From Ardenticatenales bacterium (GTDB lineage Bacteria > Chloroflexota > Anaerolineae > Ardenticatenales > Ardenticatenaceae), in the NCBI GenBank assembly GCA_013812995.1, contig JACCSL010000145.1, forward strand, positions 1 through 7,348: a stretch of DNA of 7,348 nucleotides. The letters run 5' to 3'. The position numbers and the translations under genes were made by a program. The notes beneath the pieces were generated by a model, which worked only from the letters and a program-made list of their open reading frames with translations, did not search any database and had not been told where the DNA came from. Positions 1 to 6,056 of the stretch are shown piece after piece (the stretch's first letter is position 1; every line of letters starts with the position of its first letter).

Positions 1-550
1 TGACGGCCGTCATCTGATTGACGAAGGGGGGAAGCAGCGCCATACAAAGCGGAAGCAGCCAGCGCAGAGGATGATCTGCTCCCGTCAGGCTCCGCGCGAA
101 GTATGCCCCGATCAGGATGATCAACAGGAACATGAGTAGCGACACCGAACGGGCCAGGTAAAGCTGGGTGGTAAAGTCCAGATGGCGCGCCAGGCGGAGC
201 GGCAGGCTGACAAGCAGATAATAAACAGGCGGGTGGGGTAACTCCGAGATGCCGATGTAGATCCGGCCCACATCGGTCAGCAGATCGGGGTTGGTCAGGT
301 TCCAGTAAAAATGGTGTGCTACCATAGAGGCAGCCACCTCTCGCCGCATCAATTGCTCCTCATCGCCCCGCTCGGGGAGCCCGCTACGGTTGGCGAGGAG
401 CCAGGCATACTCAAAATGGGTGGGCTCGTCGTAGTGCTGCCAGGGGGGAAGCAGGAACATGTATAGCAGCCCCTGGAAGAGCGCGATGGCTAGCACGAGA
501 AAAAGTTTGCCGCGCTCCGTGAGCGTAAAGGATGTTGTTGAGTTAACCAT
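1..550 (-). CDS. Multi-pass membrane protein, probable GT-C/DUF2142-like glycosyltransferase (N-terminal part, runs off left edge)
   Basis: Reading leftward from ATG at 550-548 gives 183 open codons that continue past position 1. The start is supported by AGGA at 557-560, six bases upstream. The protein opens with a short polar stretch, then a membrane helix at about residues 16-34. A loop follows with an acidic motif, YDEPTHFEY (residues 40-48), and later HPPVYYLL (about 106-113). Further helices lie at about 130-153 and 163-180. A first helix followed by an Asp-Glu-Pro-x-His loop, with a later His-Pro-Pro-x-Tyr, is typical of GT-C polyprenyl-phosphate-sugar glycosyltransferases and of the related DUF2142 membrane proteins, where the acidic pair lies on the outer face and serves catalysis. 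From this I infer transfer of a sugar from a lipid-linked donor, perhaps in cell-surface glycan or protein glycosylation. The acceptor cannot be told. It is divergent from the hem operon, and I see no clear promoter for it. Confidence 0.8.
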   Translation of the reverse strand, partial: MVNSTTSFTLTERGKLFLVLAIALFQGLLYMFLLPPWQHYDEPTHFEYAWLLANRSGLPERGDEEQLMRREVAASMVAHHFYWNLTNPDLLTDVGRIYIGISELPHPPVYYLLVSLPLRLARHLDFTTQLYLARSVSLLMFLLIILIGAYFARSLTGADHPLRWLLPLCMALLPPFVNQMTAV

Positions 551-668
551 TATTTTTCCTGGGGGAGTCTGTGGAGGCACGACATTTTGCCACGGTGAGA
601 GTCTGTTCAAAAATATGAGAATATGTGCAATGTCATATCAGTTTGTGACGGCAAGGAGCCGAAATTGC

Positions 669-696
669 TTGACGCATCAATCAGGCACCCTATAAT
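669..696 (+). promoter_or_regulatory. Sigma-70-type promoter of the hem operon
   Basis: A -35 hexamer TTGACG (669-674, five of six consensus) and a perfect -10 TATAAT (691-696) are separated by 16 bases. Transcription should begin near 703, leaving a leader of about 42 bases before hemA with no obvious hairpin or riboswitch. The same -35 hexamer recurs in the peptidase promoter at 6942-6947, which suggests one housekeeping sigma factor serves both. An imperfectly placed inverted pair ATATGA/TCATAT (613-618 and 633-638) lies 30 bases upstream of the -35 and could be an operator, but this is weak. Confidence 0.82.
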
Positions 697-744
697 CACT
701 CCGACTTGCAACCTCTCTGCCCCACACTTGACTAAGGGCGTAAC

Positions 745-2016
745 ATGACCCTGCATCTGCTAAGCCTGGATTTTCGTCGTGCCCCGCTCTCCCTTCGTGA
801 GCAGGTGGCCTTTGCAGAGCATAGTCTGCCCCAGGCACTCCGCGCCCTTCAGAAGGCGGGGGCGGCAGAGGGGGCTATCCTCAGCACCTGCAATCGCGTT
901 GAACTGCTGGCTCAGCTGTCTGATAGCCTGGAGGGTGCAACGTTCCTCCTCGACTTTTTGAGCCAGTGGCACCAGCTTCCCCAGGACGCGCTGCGACCCT
1001 ACTGTGTGCATCGCACGGACGAGGCAGCGGCCCGCCACCTCATTCGCATTGCCTGTGGGCTGGAGTCACTCGTGCCAGGCGAGATGCAGATTCTGGGACA
1101 GGTCAAGGAGGCGGCACGCGTCGCGCGCGAGTCTAACACGCTGGGCGCGCTGGATCGGCTCATTGCCAGGGCGCTCGGGGCGGGTCGCCGGGCGCGGAGC
1201 GAGACAACCATCGCGCAACGGCCTGTCTCTATCTCTCATGCAGCGGTGGCGCTCATTCAGGCGCAGTTTGGCAAAGAACTCGCCGGGCGCAGCGTGCTGC
1301 TGATTGGCTCGGGCAAGATGGGCGCGATTGCGGCGCAGCAGTTGCACAAGGCTGGAGCCACCCACTTTATTGTTGCCAACCGCACCCTGGAGCACGCCTG
1401 TGATTTGGCGCGCCGCTGGGATGGCACGGCCCTCTCGCTGGACGAGATTCCCGAGGCCCTGGCCCAGGTAGACGCGGTCATCGCGGCGACGGGCGCGCCC
1501 CATCTGATTGTCTACTCCCAGGATGTCATCGCCGCGATGGCGAAGCGCGCCGGGCAGTCGCTGCTGCTGATCGATCTCGCGGTCCCGCGCGACATCGACC
1601 CCGAGGCGGGCGAGATTCCGGGGGTGACCCTCTGCGATGTGGATGGCTTGCAGGCAGTGGTCAGCGACAGCATCGCCCTGCGCAACGAGGAGCGCGATGC
1701 CGTGGAGAGTATCGTTCAAGAAGAACTGGGCAAATTTCTGACGGACCAGGCCGCGCGGCGCGTTGCCCCGACCATCGTTCGCCTGCGTCGCTTCGCGGAG
1801 CAGATTCGCGAGGCCGAGGTGGAAAAAGCCCTGGCCCGCCTCAGTCACCTGAGCGAGCAGGAGCGCGCCATCGTCGAGGCGCTGAGCCGGGGGCTGGTGA
1901 ACAAGCTGCTCCACGAGCCAACGGCCTGCCTGCGCGAGAAAGCGGTGACGCAGGAGGGAGCCCATTTTCAGGAAACCCTGGAGACGCTTTTTGCCCTGGA
2001 AGAGGGGCGCGAGTGA
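745..2016 (+). CDS. hemA: Glutamyl-tRNA reductase (HemA)
   Basis: HemA reduces the glutamate of glutamyl-tRNA(Glu) to glutamate-1-semialdehyde with NADPH, the committed cytoplasmic step of C5 tetrapyrrole synthesis. At 423 residues it is of normal family length. Visible landmarks are the catalytic Cys49 in STCNRVEL (47-54), the block around His98 with GLESLVPGEMQILGQVK (105-121), and RSETTI (151-156). A Rossmann NADPH-binding loop GSGKMG is at 188-193, IDLAVPRDIDP at 276-286, and a helical C-terminal dimerisation domain with LLHEPTACLR (388-397). ATG at 745 is preceded by AAGGG (734-738) at good spacing, and the start fits the family N-terminus. The usual N-terminal Asn-His-x-Thr-Ala-Pro reads D-F-R-R-A-P (9-14). 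It heads the operon behind a strong promoter and overlaps hemC by 4 bases. Confidence 0.97.
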   Translation: MTLHLLSLDFRRAPLSLREQVAFAEHSLPQALRALQKAGAAEGAILSTCNRVELLAQLSDSLEGATFLLDFLSQWHQLPQDALRPYCVHRTDEAAARHLIRIACGLESLVPGEMQILGQVKEAARVARESNTLGALDRLIARALGAGRRARSETTIAQRPVSISHAAVALIQAQFGKELAGRSVLLIGSGKMGAIAAQQLHKAGATHFIVANRTLEHACDLARRWDGTALSLDEIPEALAQVDAVIAATGAPHLIVYSQDVIAAMAKRAGQSLLLIDLAVPRDIDPEAGEIPGVTLCDVDGLQAVVSDSIALRNEERDAVESIVQEELGKFLTDQAARRVAPTIVRLRRFAEQIREAEVEKALARLSHLSEQERAIVEALSRGLVNKLLHEPTACLREKAVTQEGAHFQETLETLFALEEGRE

Positions 2017-2933
2017 TCGTGCTCCGCGTGGGCACACGCGGCTCTCCCCTGGCCCTGACCCAGACCGACTGGGTGATCGAGCGGCTGCGTGCAGCGCACC
2101 GGGGCCTCCTGGTGGAGCGCATCATCATCGAGAGTGAGGGAGATCGTCTCCGCGAGGCATCGCTGCTGACCATTGGCGGGCAGGGGGTCTTCACGCGGGC
2201 GCTGGAGCTGGCCCTGCTGGACGGGGAGATCGACGTGGCCGTTCACTCCTTGAAAGATTTGCCCAGCACTCTGCCTGAAGGATTGTTTCTCGCGGCCACG
2301 CCCGCCCGCGAGGAGAGCCGCGACCTGCTCCTCACCCGTAATGGCCTCTCGCTCAGCGACCTGCCAGAGGGGGCCATCGTTGGCACCGGGAGCCTGCGCC
2401 GCCGGGCGCAACTCCTCGCCCAGCGCCCCGATCTGGCAATGAAGGACATTCGCGGCAATGTGGATACGCGCCTTGCCAAGCTGGAGCGCGGCGAGTACGA
2501 CGCCATCGTCCTGGCCGCCGCCGGGCTGAGTCGGCTGGGCTGGCTGGAGCGCACCCCGAGCCAGCCGCTCGGCCTGGAAGTGATGCTCCCCGCGCCTGCC
2601 CAGGGCATCCTGGGGCTAGAGTGCCGTGAGCCCGACGAGGCCACGCGTGGCCTCCTCTCGGCAATCAACGACGATAGCACCCTCGCGGCGGCGACAGCGG
2701 AGCGTGCCGTACTGCGCCGCTTTGGCATCGGCTGCCGCCTGCCCCTGGCCGCGCTGGCAACCGCCGAGGGCGATACCTTGACCGTCCAGGCGCGCGTGCT
2801 CGCGTCTGATGGTCATCTGGCCTTCAACGCGGTCACATCTGGCCCACTTGCCGATGCGGCGGCGCTAGGGGAACAGGCGGCGGAGCAACTGGTGACTCAG
2901 GGTGCGCTGACGCTCCTGGAGGATTTGCTTTGA
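2013..2933 (+). CDS. hemC: Hydroxymethylbilane synthase / porphobilinogen deaminase (HemC)
   Basis: HemC joins four porphobilinogen molecules head to tail into the linear tetrapyrrole hydroxymethylbilane, in the cytoplasm. The 306-residue length is typical. Landmarks are the N-terminal VGTRGSPLALTQT (6-18), HSLKDLP (78-84) with the catalytic Asp82, GTGSLRRRAQL (124-134), IRGNVDTRLAKL (146-157), LPAPAQGILGLECR (192-205), and Cys241 in FGIGCRLP, the thioether attachment point of the dipyrromethane cofactor. The start is GTG at 2013, overlapping the hemA stop as GTGA. It has GAGG at 2002-2005 inside the hemA 3' end, seven bases upstream. This overlap predicts translational coupling to hemA. The next gene, hemD, supplies the enzyme that closes the HemC product. 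Confidence 0.97.
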   Translation: MIVLRVGTRGSPLALTQTDWVIERLRAAHRGLLVERIIIESEGDRLREASLLTIGGQGVFTRALELALLDGEIDVAVHSLKDLPSTLPEGLFLAATPAREESRDLLLTRNGLSLSDLPEGAIVGTGSLRRRAQLLAQRPDLAMKDIRGNVDTRLAKLERGEYDAIVLAAAGLSRLGWLERTPSQPLGLEVMLPAPAQGILGLECREPDEATRGLLSAINDDSTLAAATAERAVLRRFGIGCRLPLAALATAEGDTLTVQARVLASDGHLAFNAVTSGPLADAAALGEQAAEQLVTQGALTLLEDLL

Positions 2934-3718
2934 TCCAGACGCAGCCCCTTCAGGGCAGGCGCATCGTTGTGACCCGCGCCCAGGGCAGCGACCTCGTGCA
3001 GCGTCTGGTCGCTCTCGGTGCGCAGCCCATCGAATTCCCCGTCATTGAAATCGTGCCGCCAGAAGATGGCTATGCCGCGCTGGACACGGCCCTTGCCACT
3101 GTGGCGAGTTATGACTGGCTTGTTTTTACCAGCGCCAACGCGGTAGAGCCCTTCTGGGAGCGGCTGAGCGCGGCAGGCAAAGGAGCCGAGTCCCTGCGTC
3201 ACCTGCGCCTCGCGGCAGTGGGCAGCGCGACAGCGGCGGCGCTGGAAGCGCGCGGTCTCACCGTGGATATTCTCCCCGACCGCTTCGTGGCCGAGAGCCT
3301 ACTGGCGGCGCTGGAAGCCGAGGGAATCGTGGGCAAACGCTTCCTCTTCCCCTGCGCTGCCGGTGCCCGCGCGACTCTCCCGCAGGGATTGGTATCGGCG
3401 GGTGGGCAGGTAAGCGCGCCCCACGCCTACCGCACCGTCGCCGCCACCCCCGCCGATACCGTGCTGGCCGCGCTCGACGAGGGCGTGGACATGGTAACCT
3501 TCCTGAGCGGGAGTGCCGTGTGCAACTTTGTCGAGCAGGTTGGCCCGTTACGCCTTCAGCGACTACAAGAAAAAAGCCGCTTCGCCGCGATTGGCCCCGT
3601 CACCGCGCAGGCCGCGCACGAGGCAGGGCTGACCGTGGCAATAGAGCCAGCGGAACACACTGCTCGCGGCCTTGTTGCTGCGATTGTTGATTATTATAGC
3701 CATCCTATTGAGACGTGA
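2930..3718 (+). CDS. hemD: Uroporphyrinogen-III synthase (HemD)
   Basis: HemD cyclises hydroxymethylbilane and inverts ring D to give uroporphyrinogen III, the branch point to heme, siroheme and corrinoids. At 262 residues it is a normal stand-alone enzyme, not fused to a SUMT (CobA/CysG) domain. The sequence is poorly conserved across the family, but the two-lobed pattern is visible: RIVVTRAQG (11-19), DWLVFTSANAV (62-72), LAAVGSATAAALEARG (94-109), the conserved YRT (167-169) at the lobe crossover with its active-site tyrosine, FLSGSAVCNF (191-200), and AAIGPVTAQAAHEAGL (219-234). The start is TTG at 2930 overlapping the hemC stop as TTGA. A strong GGAGGA at 2918-2923, six bases upstream, compensates for the weak start codon. 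Position directly after hemC supports the call. Confidence 0.95.
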   Translation: MIQTQPLQGRRIVVTRAQGSDLVQRLVALGAQPIEFPVIEIVPPEDGYAALDTALATVASYDWLVFTSANAVEPFWERLSAAGKGAESLRHLRLAAVGSATAAALEARGLTVDILPDRFVAESLLAALEAEGIVGKRFLFPCAAGARATLPQGLVSAGGQVSAPHAYRTVAATPADTVLAALDEGVDMVTFLSGSAVCNFVEQVGPLRLQRLQEKSRFAAIGPVTAQAAHEAGLTVAIEPAEHTARGLVAAIVDYYSHPIET

Positions 3719-3721
3719 TGT

Positions 3722-3727
3722 AGGAGG
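3722..3727 (+). promoter_or_regulatory. Orphan Shine-Dalgarno-like AGGAGG after hemD
   Basis: A perfect AGGAGG sits 4 bases after the hemD stop codon and 2 bases before the left terminal repeat of the 244-bp element. No credible gene starts at normal spacing: the nearest GTG (3744) opens only a 60-codon frame that translates the repeat. Given the tight packing of hemA-hemC-hemD, it may be the original ribosome-binding site of the next gene, separated from it by insertion of the element. That history is inference; the motif is seen. Confidence 0.4.
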
Positions 3728-3728
3728 C

Positions 3729-3972
3729 AAACGTAAAACGTAAGTGCTTCTGCCGGAATTTGTGGTTTGGAAGAGAGGAAGCGTGCTAGCGGAGCCCTCT
3801 CCCCGGCCTTCGGCCACCCCTCTCCCGATTTCGGGAGAGGGGACACGGAGCGCAGCGACGTGGGGGAGAGGGCCATCCCGCAGAGCCATGACTCAACCAC
3901 AACTTCCAGCAGAACCAGCAACGTAATGCGTAAAACGACATTGCCGTAAATTGCGTTTTACGTTTTACGTTT
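3729..3972. repeat. 244-bp MITE-like element with 15-bp terminal inverted repeats between hemD and hemE
   Basis: AAACGTAAAACGTAA (3729-3743) is the exact reverse complement of TTACGTTTTACGTTT (3958-3972). The ends enclose the nested palindromic repeat at 3794-3873 and extra copies of the same motif: GCGTAAAACG at 3928-3937 and CGTTTTACG at 3954-3962. No transposase or credible gene lies inside, and I see no clear target-site duplication. With its flanks it fills the whole 316-bp gap between hemD and hemE (3719-4034), in an operon whose other genes overlap. It is best read as a non-autonomous miniature element or a compound of short dispersed repeats. It could affect hemE expression by RNA folding or partial termination. 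Confidence 0.6.
3794..3873. repeat. Nested palindromic (REP-like) repeat with CCCTCTCC/GGAGAGGG arms
   Basis: The outer arms GCCCTCTCCCC (3794-3804) and GGGGAGAGGGC (3863-3873) are perfect inverted repeats of 11 bp. Inside is a 12-bp perfect stem, CCCCTCTCCCGA (3817-3828) with TCGGGAGAGGGG (3831-3842), around a 2-base centre. A small GGCC-TTC-GGCC hairpin lies at 3805-3815. The arms are alternative partners for each other, so at least two RNA folds are possible. From memory, repeats of this wording are dispersed at high copy in Chloroflexota and other genomes and are often mis-annotated as short proteins. I could not check the copy number. Confidence 0.75.
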
Positions 3973-4034
3973 TAATACCCATTCGCCATTCATTTATTAT
4001 TCAATAGTTGTCGCTATCCCTGGAGCACTAACGA

Positions 4035-5084
4035 ATGACCCCTCCCGCCGAGCCAACCTCCCGATTCCTGCGCGCCGCACGCCGCCTGCCGGTTGACCGA
4101 ACCCCCGTTTGGCTCATGCGGCAGGCGGGGCGTTACATGGAAGAATATCAAGCGATTCGTGCCCAACACAGCATGTTGGAGGTAATCCGCACCCCGGAGT
4201 TGGCCGCCGAGGTCACGCTCCAGCCGCTGCGCGCCTTTGAGTTGGACGCGGCGATTATCTTCGCCGATATCCTGCCCCCGCTCATCGGCATGGGGCTCGA
4301 CCTGGATTTCATCAAGGGTGAGGGGCCGCAGATCAACAACCCGCTTCGCACGACCTATGATATCGATATGCTGGCGACTCCCCCCGCTGCCCAGACGCTG
4401 GGGAGCACGCTGGAGGCGATTCGCCTGGTCACGGCAGAGCTGGGGCCGCGCGATATTCCGCTGATTGGCTTCGCGGGAGCCCCGTTCACCCTGGCGAGCT
4501 ACGCCATCGAGGGCGGCGGCTCGCGAAACTACGAGCGAACGAAGGCGATGATGTACGGGGAGCCCGCCGCTTGGAAGCGACTCATGGACAAGCTCGTGAC
4601 GGTCCAGGCGGACTATCTGCTGGAGCAGGCGAAGGCGGGTGCATCGGCGCTCCAGCTCTTCGACTCGTGGGCCGGGGCGCTCAGCAAGCGGGACTACATT
4701 CGCTACGTGCAGCCCTACAACACGGCGCTCTTCAAGATGGTGGCGCGCGCCGGGGTGCCGCTCATCAATTTTAGCACCAAGACGAGCAGCTACATCGAGG
4801 AAGTGGCCGCGTGCGGCGGCGATGTCATCGGCGTGGACTGGCAGCTTCCGCTGGAGGAAGTTTGGGGGCGCATCGGCTATGAGCGCGCGATTCAGGGCAA
4901 TTTAGATCCGGTGGCGCTCCTGGCCCCCTGGCGTGAGCTACGGGTGCGCATCGACGAGGTGCTGAGCGGGGCAGAGGGTCGCCCTGGTCATATCTTCAAC
5001 CTGGGGCATGGCATCCTGCCAACCACCCCCATCGAAAATGTGCGGCGGCTAGTGGACTACGTTCATGAGTGGGGCGCTGTCTGA
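4035..5084 (+). CDS. hemE: Uroporphyrinogen decarboxylase (HemE)
   Basis: HemE removes carboxyl groups from the four acetate side chains of uroporphyrinogen III to give coproporphyrinogen III, without cofactor, on the heme branch. The 349-residue length is normal for the family. Both signature regions are present: PVWLMRQAGRYMEEY (24-38) with the substrate-binding Arg29 and Arg33, and GFAGAPFTLASYAIEG (145-160). Also seen are FADILPP (76-82) with Asp78, the likely tetrapyrrole-coordinating aspartate, IQGNLDP (286-292), and NLGHG (322-326) with the conserved His325. ATG at 4035 has GGAG at 4022-4025, nine bases upstream, a less ideal site than those of hemC and hemD. It is separated from hemD by the repeat element. 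A weak TATTAT -10-like box (3995-4000) without a good -35 leaves open whether it has its own promoter. Confidence 0.97.
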   Translation: MTPPAEPTSRFLRAARRLPVDRTPVWLMRQAGRYMEEYQAIRAQHSMLEVIRTPELAAEVTLQPLRAFELDAAIIFADILPPLIGMGLDLDFIKGEGPQINNPLRTTYDIDMLATPPAAQTLGSTLEAIRLVTAELGPRDIPLIGFAGAPFTLASYAIEGGGSRNYERTKAMMYGEPAAWKRLMDKLVTVQADYLLEQAKAGASALQLFDSWAGALSKRDYIRYVQPYNTALFKMVARAGVPLINFSTKTSSYIEEVAACGGDVIGVDWQLPLEEVWGRIGYERAIQGNLDPVALLAPWRELRVRIDEVLSGAEGRPGHIFNLGHGILPTTPIENVRRLVDYVHEWGAV

Positions 5085-5092
5085 GCGCCCCA
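5070..5092 (+). terminator. GC-rich hairpin overlapping the hemE stop codon, between convergent genes
   Basis: TGGGGCGCT (5070-5078) and AGCGCCCCA (5084-5092) form a perfect 9-bp stem with a 5-base loop that contains most of the hemE stop codon TGA (5082-5084). There is no T-tract on either side, so it is not a canonical intrinsic terminator. It lies exactly where both hemE and the convergent gene (stop at 5095-5097) need to end, and being symmetrical it could block or stabilise both transcripts. Confidence 0.5.
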
Positions 5093-5094
5093 TC

Positions 5095-5991
5095 TCACGT
5101 CTCTTCCCACTCCGTGGTAGCGTCTAACAACTCGTTCTCCTCTTGGGCGGAAATGATCCCTTTTGTCAGCTCCTTGCTGCTCTCATTTCCGTTTGTAGTC
5201 CCCGTTACCTGGGTGACCTTGAGAATCGAGTCCCCACGCTCACAGCCGCAGTGGCTCATCGCCAGCCGCAGATAGGGGCGGGGTGTGGAGTCCACAGTGA
5301 TGAGCGTCCCTGCCCGCTTGTAGCTTCCTTGCTGGAGGAGTGCCATAAAGGAGTCGGCGAGCGCTCCCGTGACATACCCGATAGATTCAGCCGCATACCA
5401 GCTCCGGCAGGTCGGGCAAAAGGAGTTATCGGTTTGGAGCTTGACGACGACCATTGCTGCCCCGATGAGAAGCCCAACATCGAGGAGTAGATAGAGCCAG
5501 AAGCCAGGGCCTCGAAGGGTAAATGTTGAACTTCTCGCGACGCGTCCGATTCCGATTCCCTCCTGCGCCTGTAGCTTCAGGTAGCCCCAATAGCCGGGTG
5601 AGCCTGTGTTCTCTATCAGAAAGTAGTCGGTAAATTCCTCAAAGTCCGTCTGCTCTATTTCCCCAAATCTTTCCTCCAACGCGCCCCGCATCTCACGCTT
5701 GAAGGATTGATAATCAAAGAACTGTGACGTGCCGTAGATTGTAAGGCCCATGAGTAGGGCACAACTCAAGGCAAAGGTGGGATTGGGCAAACCCCGCTTT
5801 TTGATATAGTCGGCGAGGAGCTTGCCAGCAATGCCGCCGAGGACAAGAGGAAAAACAATGGGCAGGTAGATGAACATGGCGACGAGGGCCAGGAGTAGTC
5901 CATACATGATCCCACCTACCAACGCCCAAGCAATCAGCAAGAAGCTCCAGAGATTGAACTGAAATTCTGTATAGGGTTGATACGCTCTCAT
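5095..5991 (-). CDS. Unrecognised membrane protein with four predicted helices and CxxC/CxC cysteine pairs
   Basis: I do not recognise this 298-residue protein. Hydrophobic segments lie at about residues 14-40, 41-57, 72-92 and 163-184. Between helices 3 and 4 is a charged loop of about 70 residues. The C-terminal 110 residues are soluble and hold FCPTCRSWY (Cys192, Cys195) and SHCGCERGD (Cys248, Cys250), four cysteines that could bind a metal such as zinc. The tail is rich in Glu, Ser and Thr. It has no signal peptide apart from helix 1. ATG at 5991 has GGAG (rc of 5997-6000) five bases upstream. The gene follows the peptidase gene on the same strand, but an intrinsic terminator lies between them. 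By eye its GC content (about 53% in a line I counted) is below that of the hem genes (about 70% in a hemC line). Function is unknown. Confidence 0.75.
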   Translation of the reverse strand: MRAYQPYTEFQFNLWSFLLIAWALVGGIMYGLLLALVAMFIYLPIVFPLVLGGIAGKLLADYIKKRGLPNPTFALSCALLMGLTIYGTSQFFDYQSFKREMRGALEERFGEIEQTDFEEFTDYFLIENTGSPGYWGYLKLQAQEGIGIGRVARSSTFTLRGPGFWLYLLLDVGLLIGAAMVVVKLQTDNSFCPTCRSWYAAESIGYVTGALADSFMALLQQGSYKRAGTLITVDSTPRPYLRLAMSHCGCERGDSILKVTQVTGTTNGNESSKELTKGIISAQEENELLDATTEWEET

Positions 5992-6006
5992 GTGAACTCC
6001 CCAAGC

Positions 6007-6048
6007 AAAAGAAAAAGCGCGCCCTTGGAGGACTTTCCAAGGGGCGCG
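6007..6048 (-). terminator. Rho-independent terminator of the C39-like peptidase gene
   Basis: Read on the - strand, CGCGCCCCTTGG (6048-6037) and CCAAGGGCGCG (6028-6018) form an 11-bp stem with a single bulged C and an 8-base loop. It is followed after one base by TTTTTCTTTT (6016-6007). This is a classic intrinsic terminator, beginning 9 bases after the peptidase stop codon (6059-6057). The membrane-protein start codon is only 15 bases past the T-tract, so that gene sits just downstream of the termination point. Confidence 0.92.
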
Positions 6049-6056
6049 AGATGCTA

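Noticed and set aside
459..695. 78-codon + strand frame
   Set aside because: It is antisense to the well-supported membrane protein at 1-550 and runs through the hemA promoter region.
1066..2037. 323-codon - strand frame opposite hemA
   Set aside because: It is a shadow caused by high GC. hemA on the + strand has all family motifs, a promoter and a ribosome-binding site.
3744..3926. 60-codon frame after hemD
   Set aside because: It translates the palindromic repeat. Such repeat-derived peptides are common false genes.
3971..4000. Possible hemE promoter with TATTAT -10-like box (3995-4000)
   Set aside because: The best -35 (TTTAAT, 3971-3976) matches only three of six positions, and AT-rich flanks make such boxes likely by chance.
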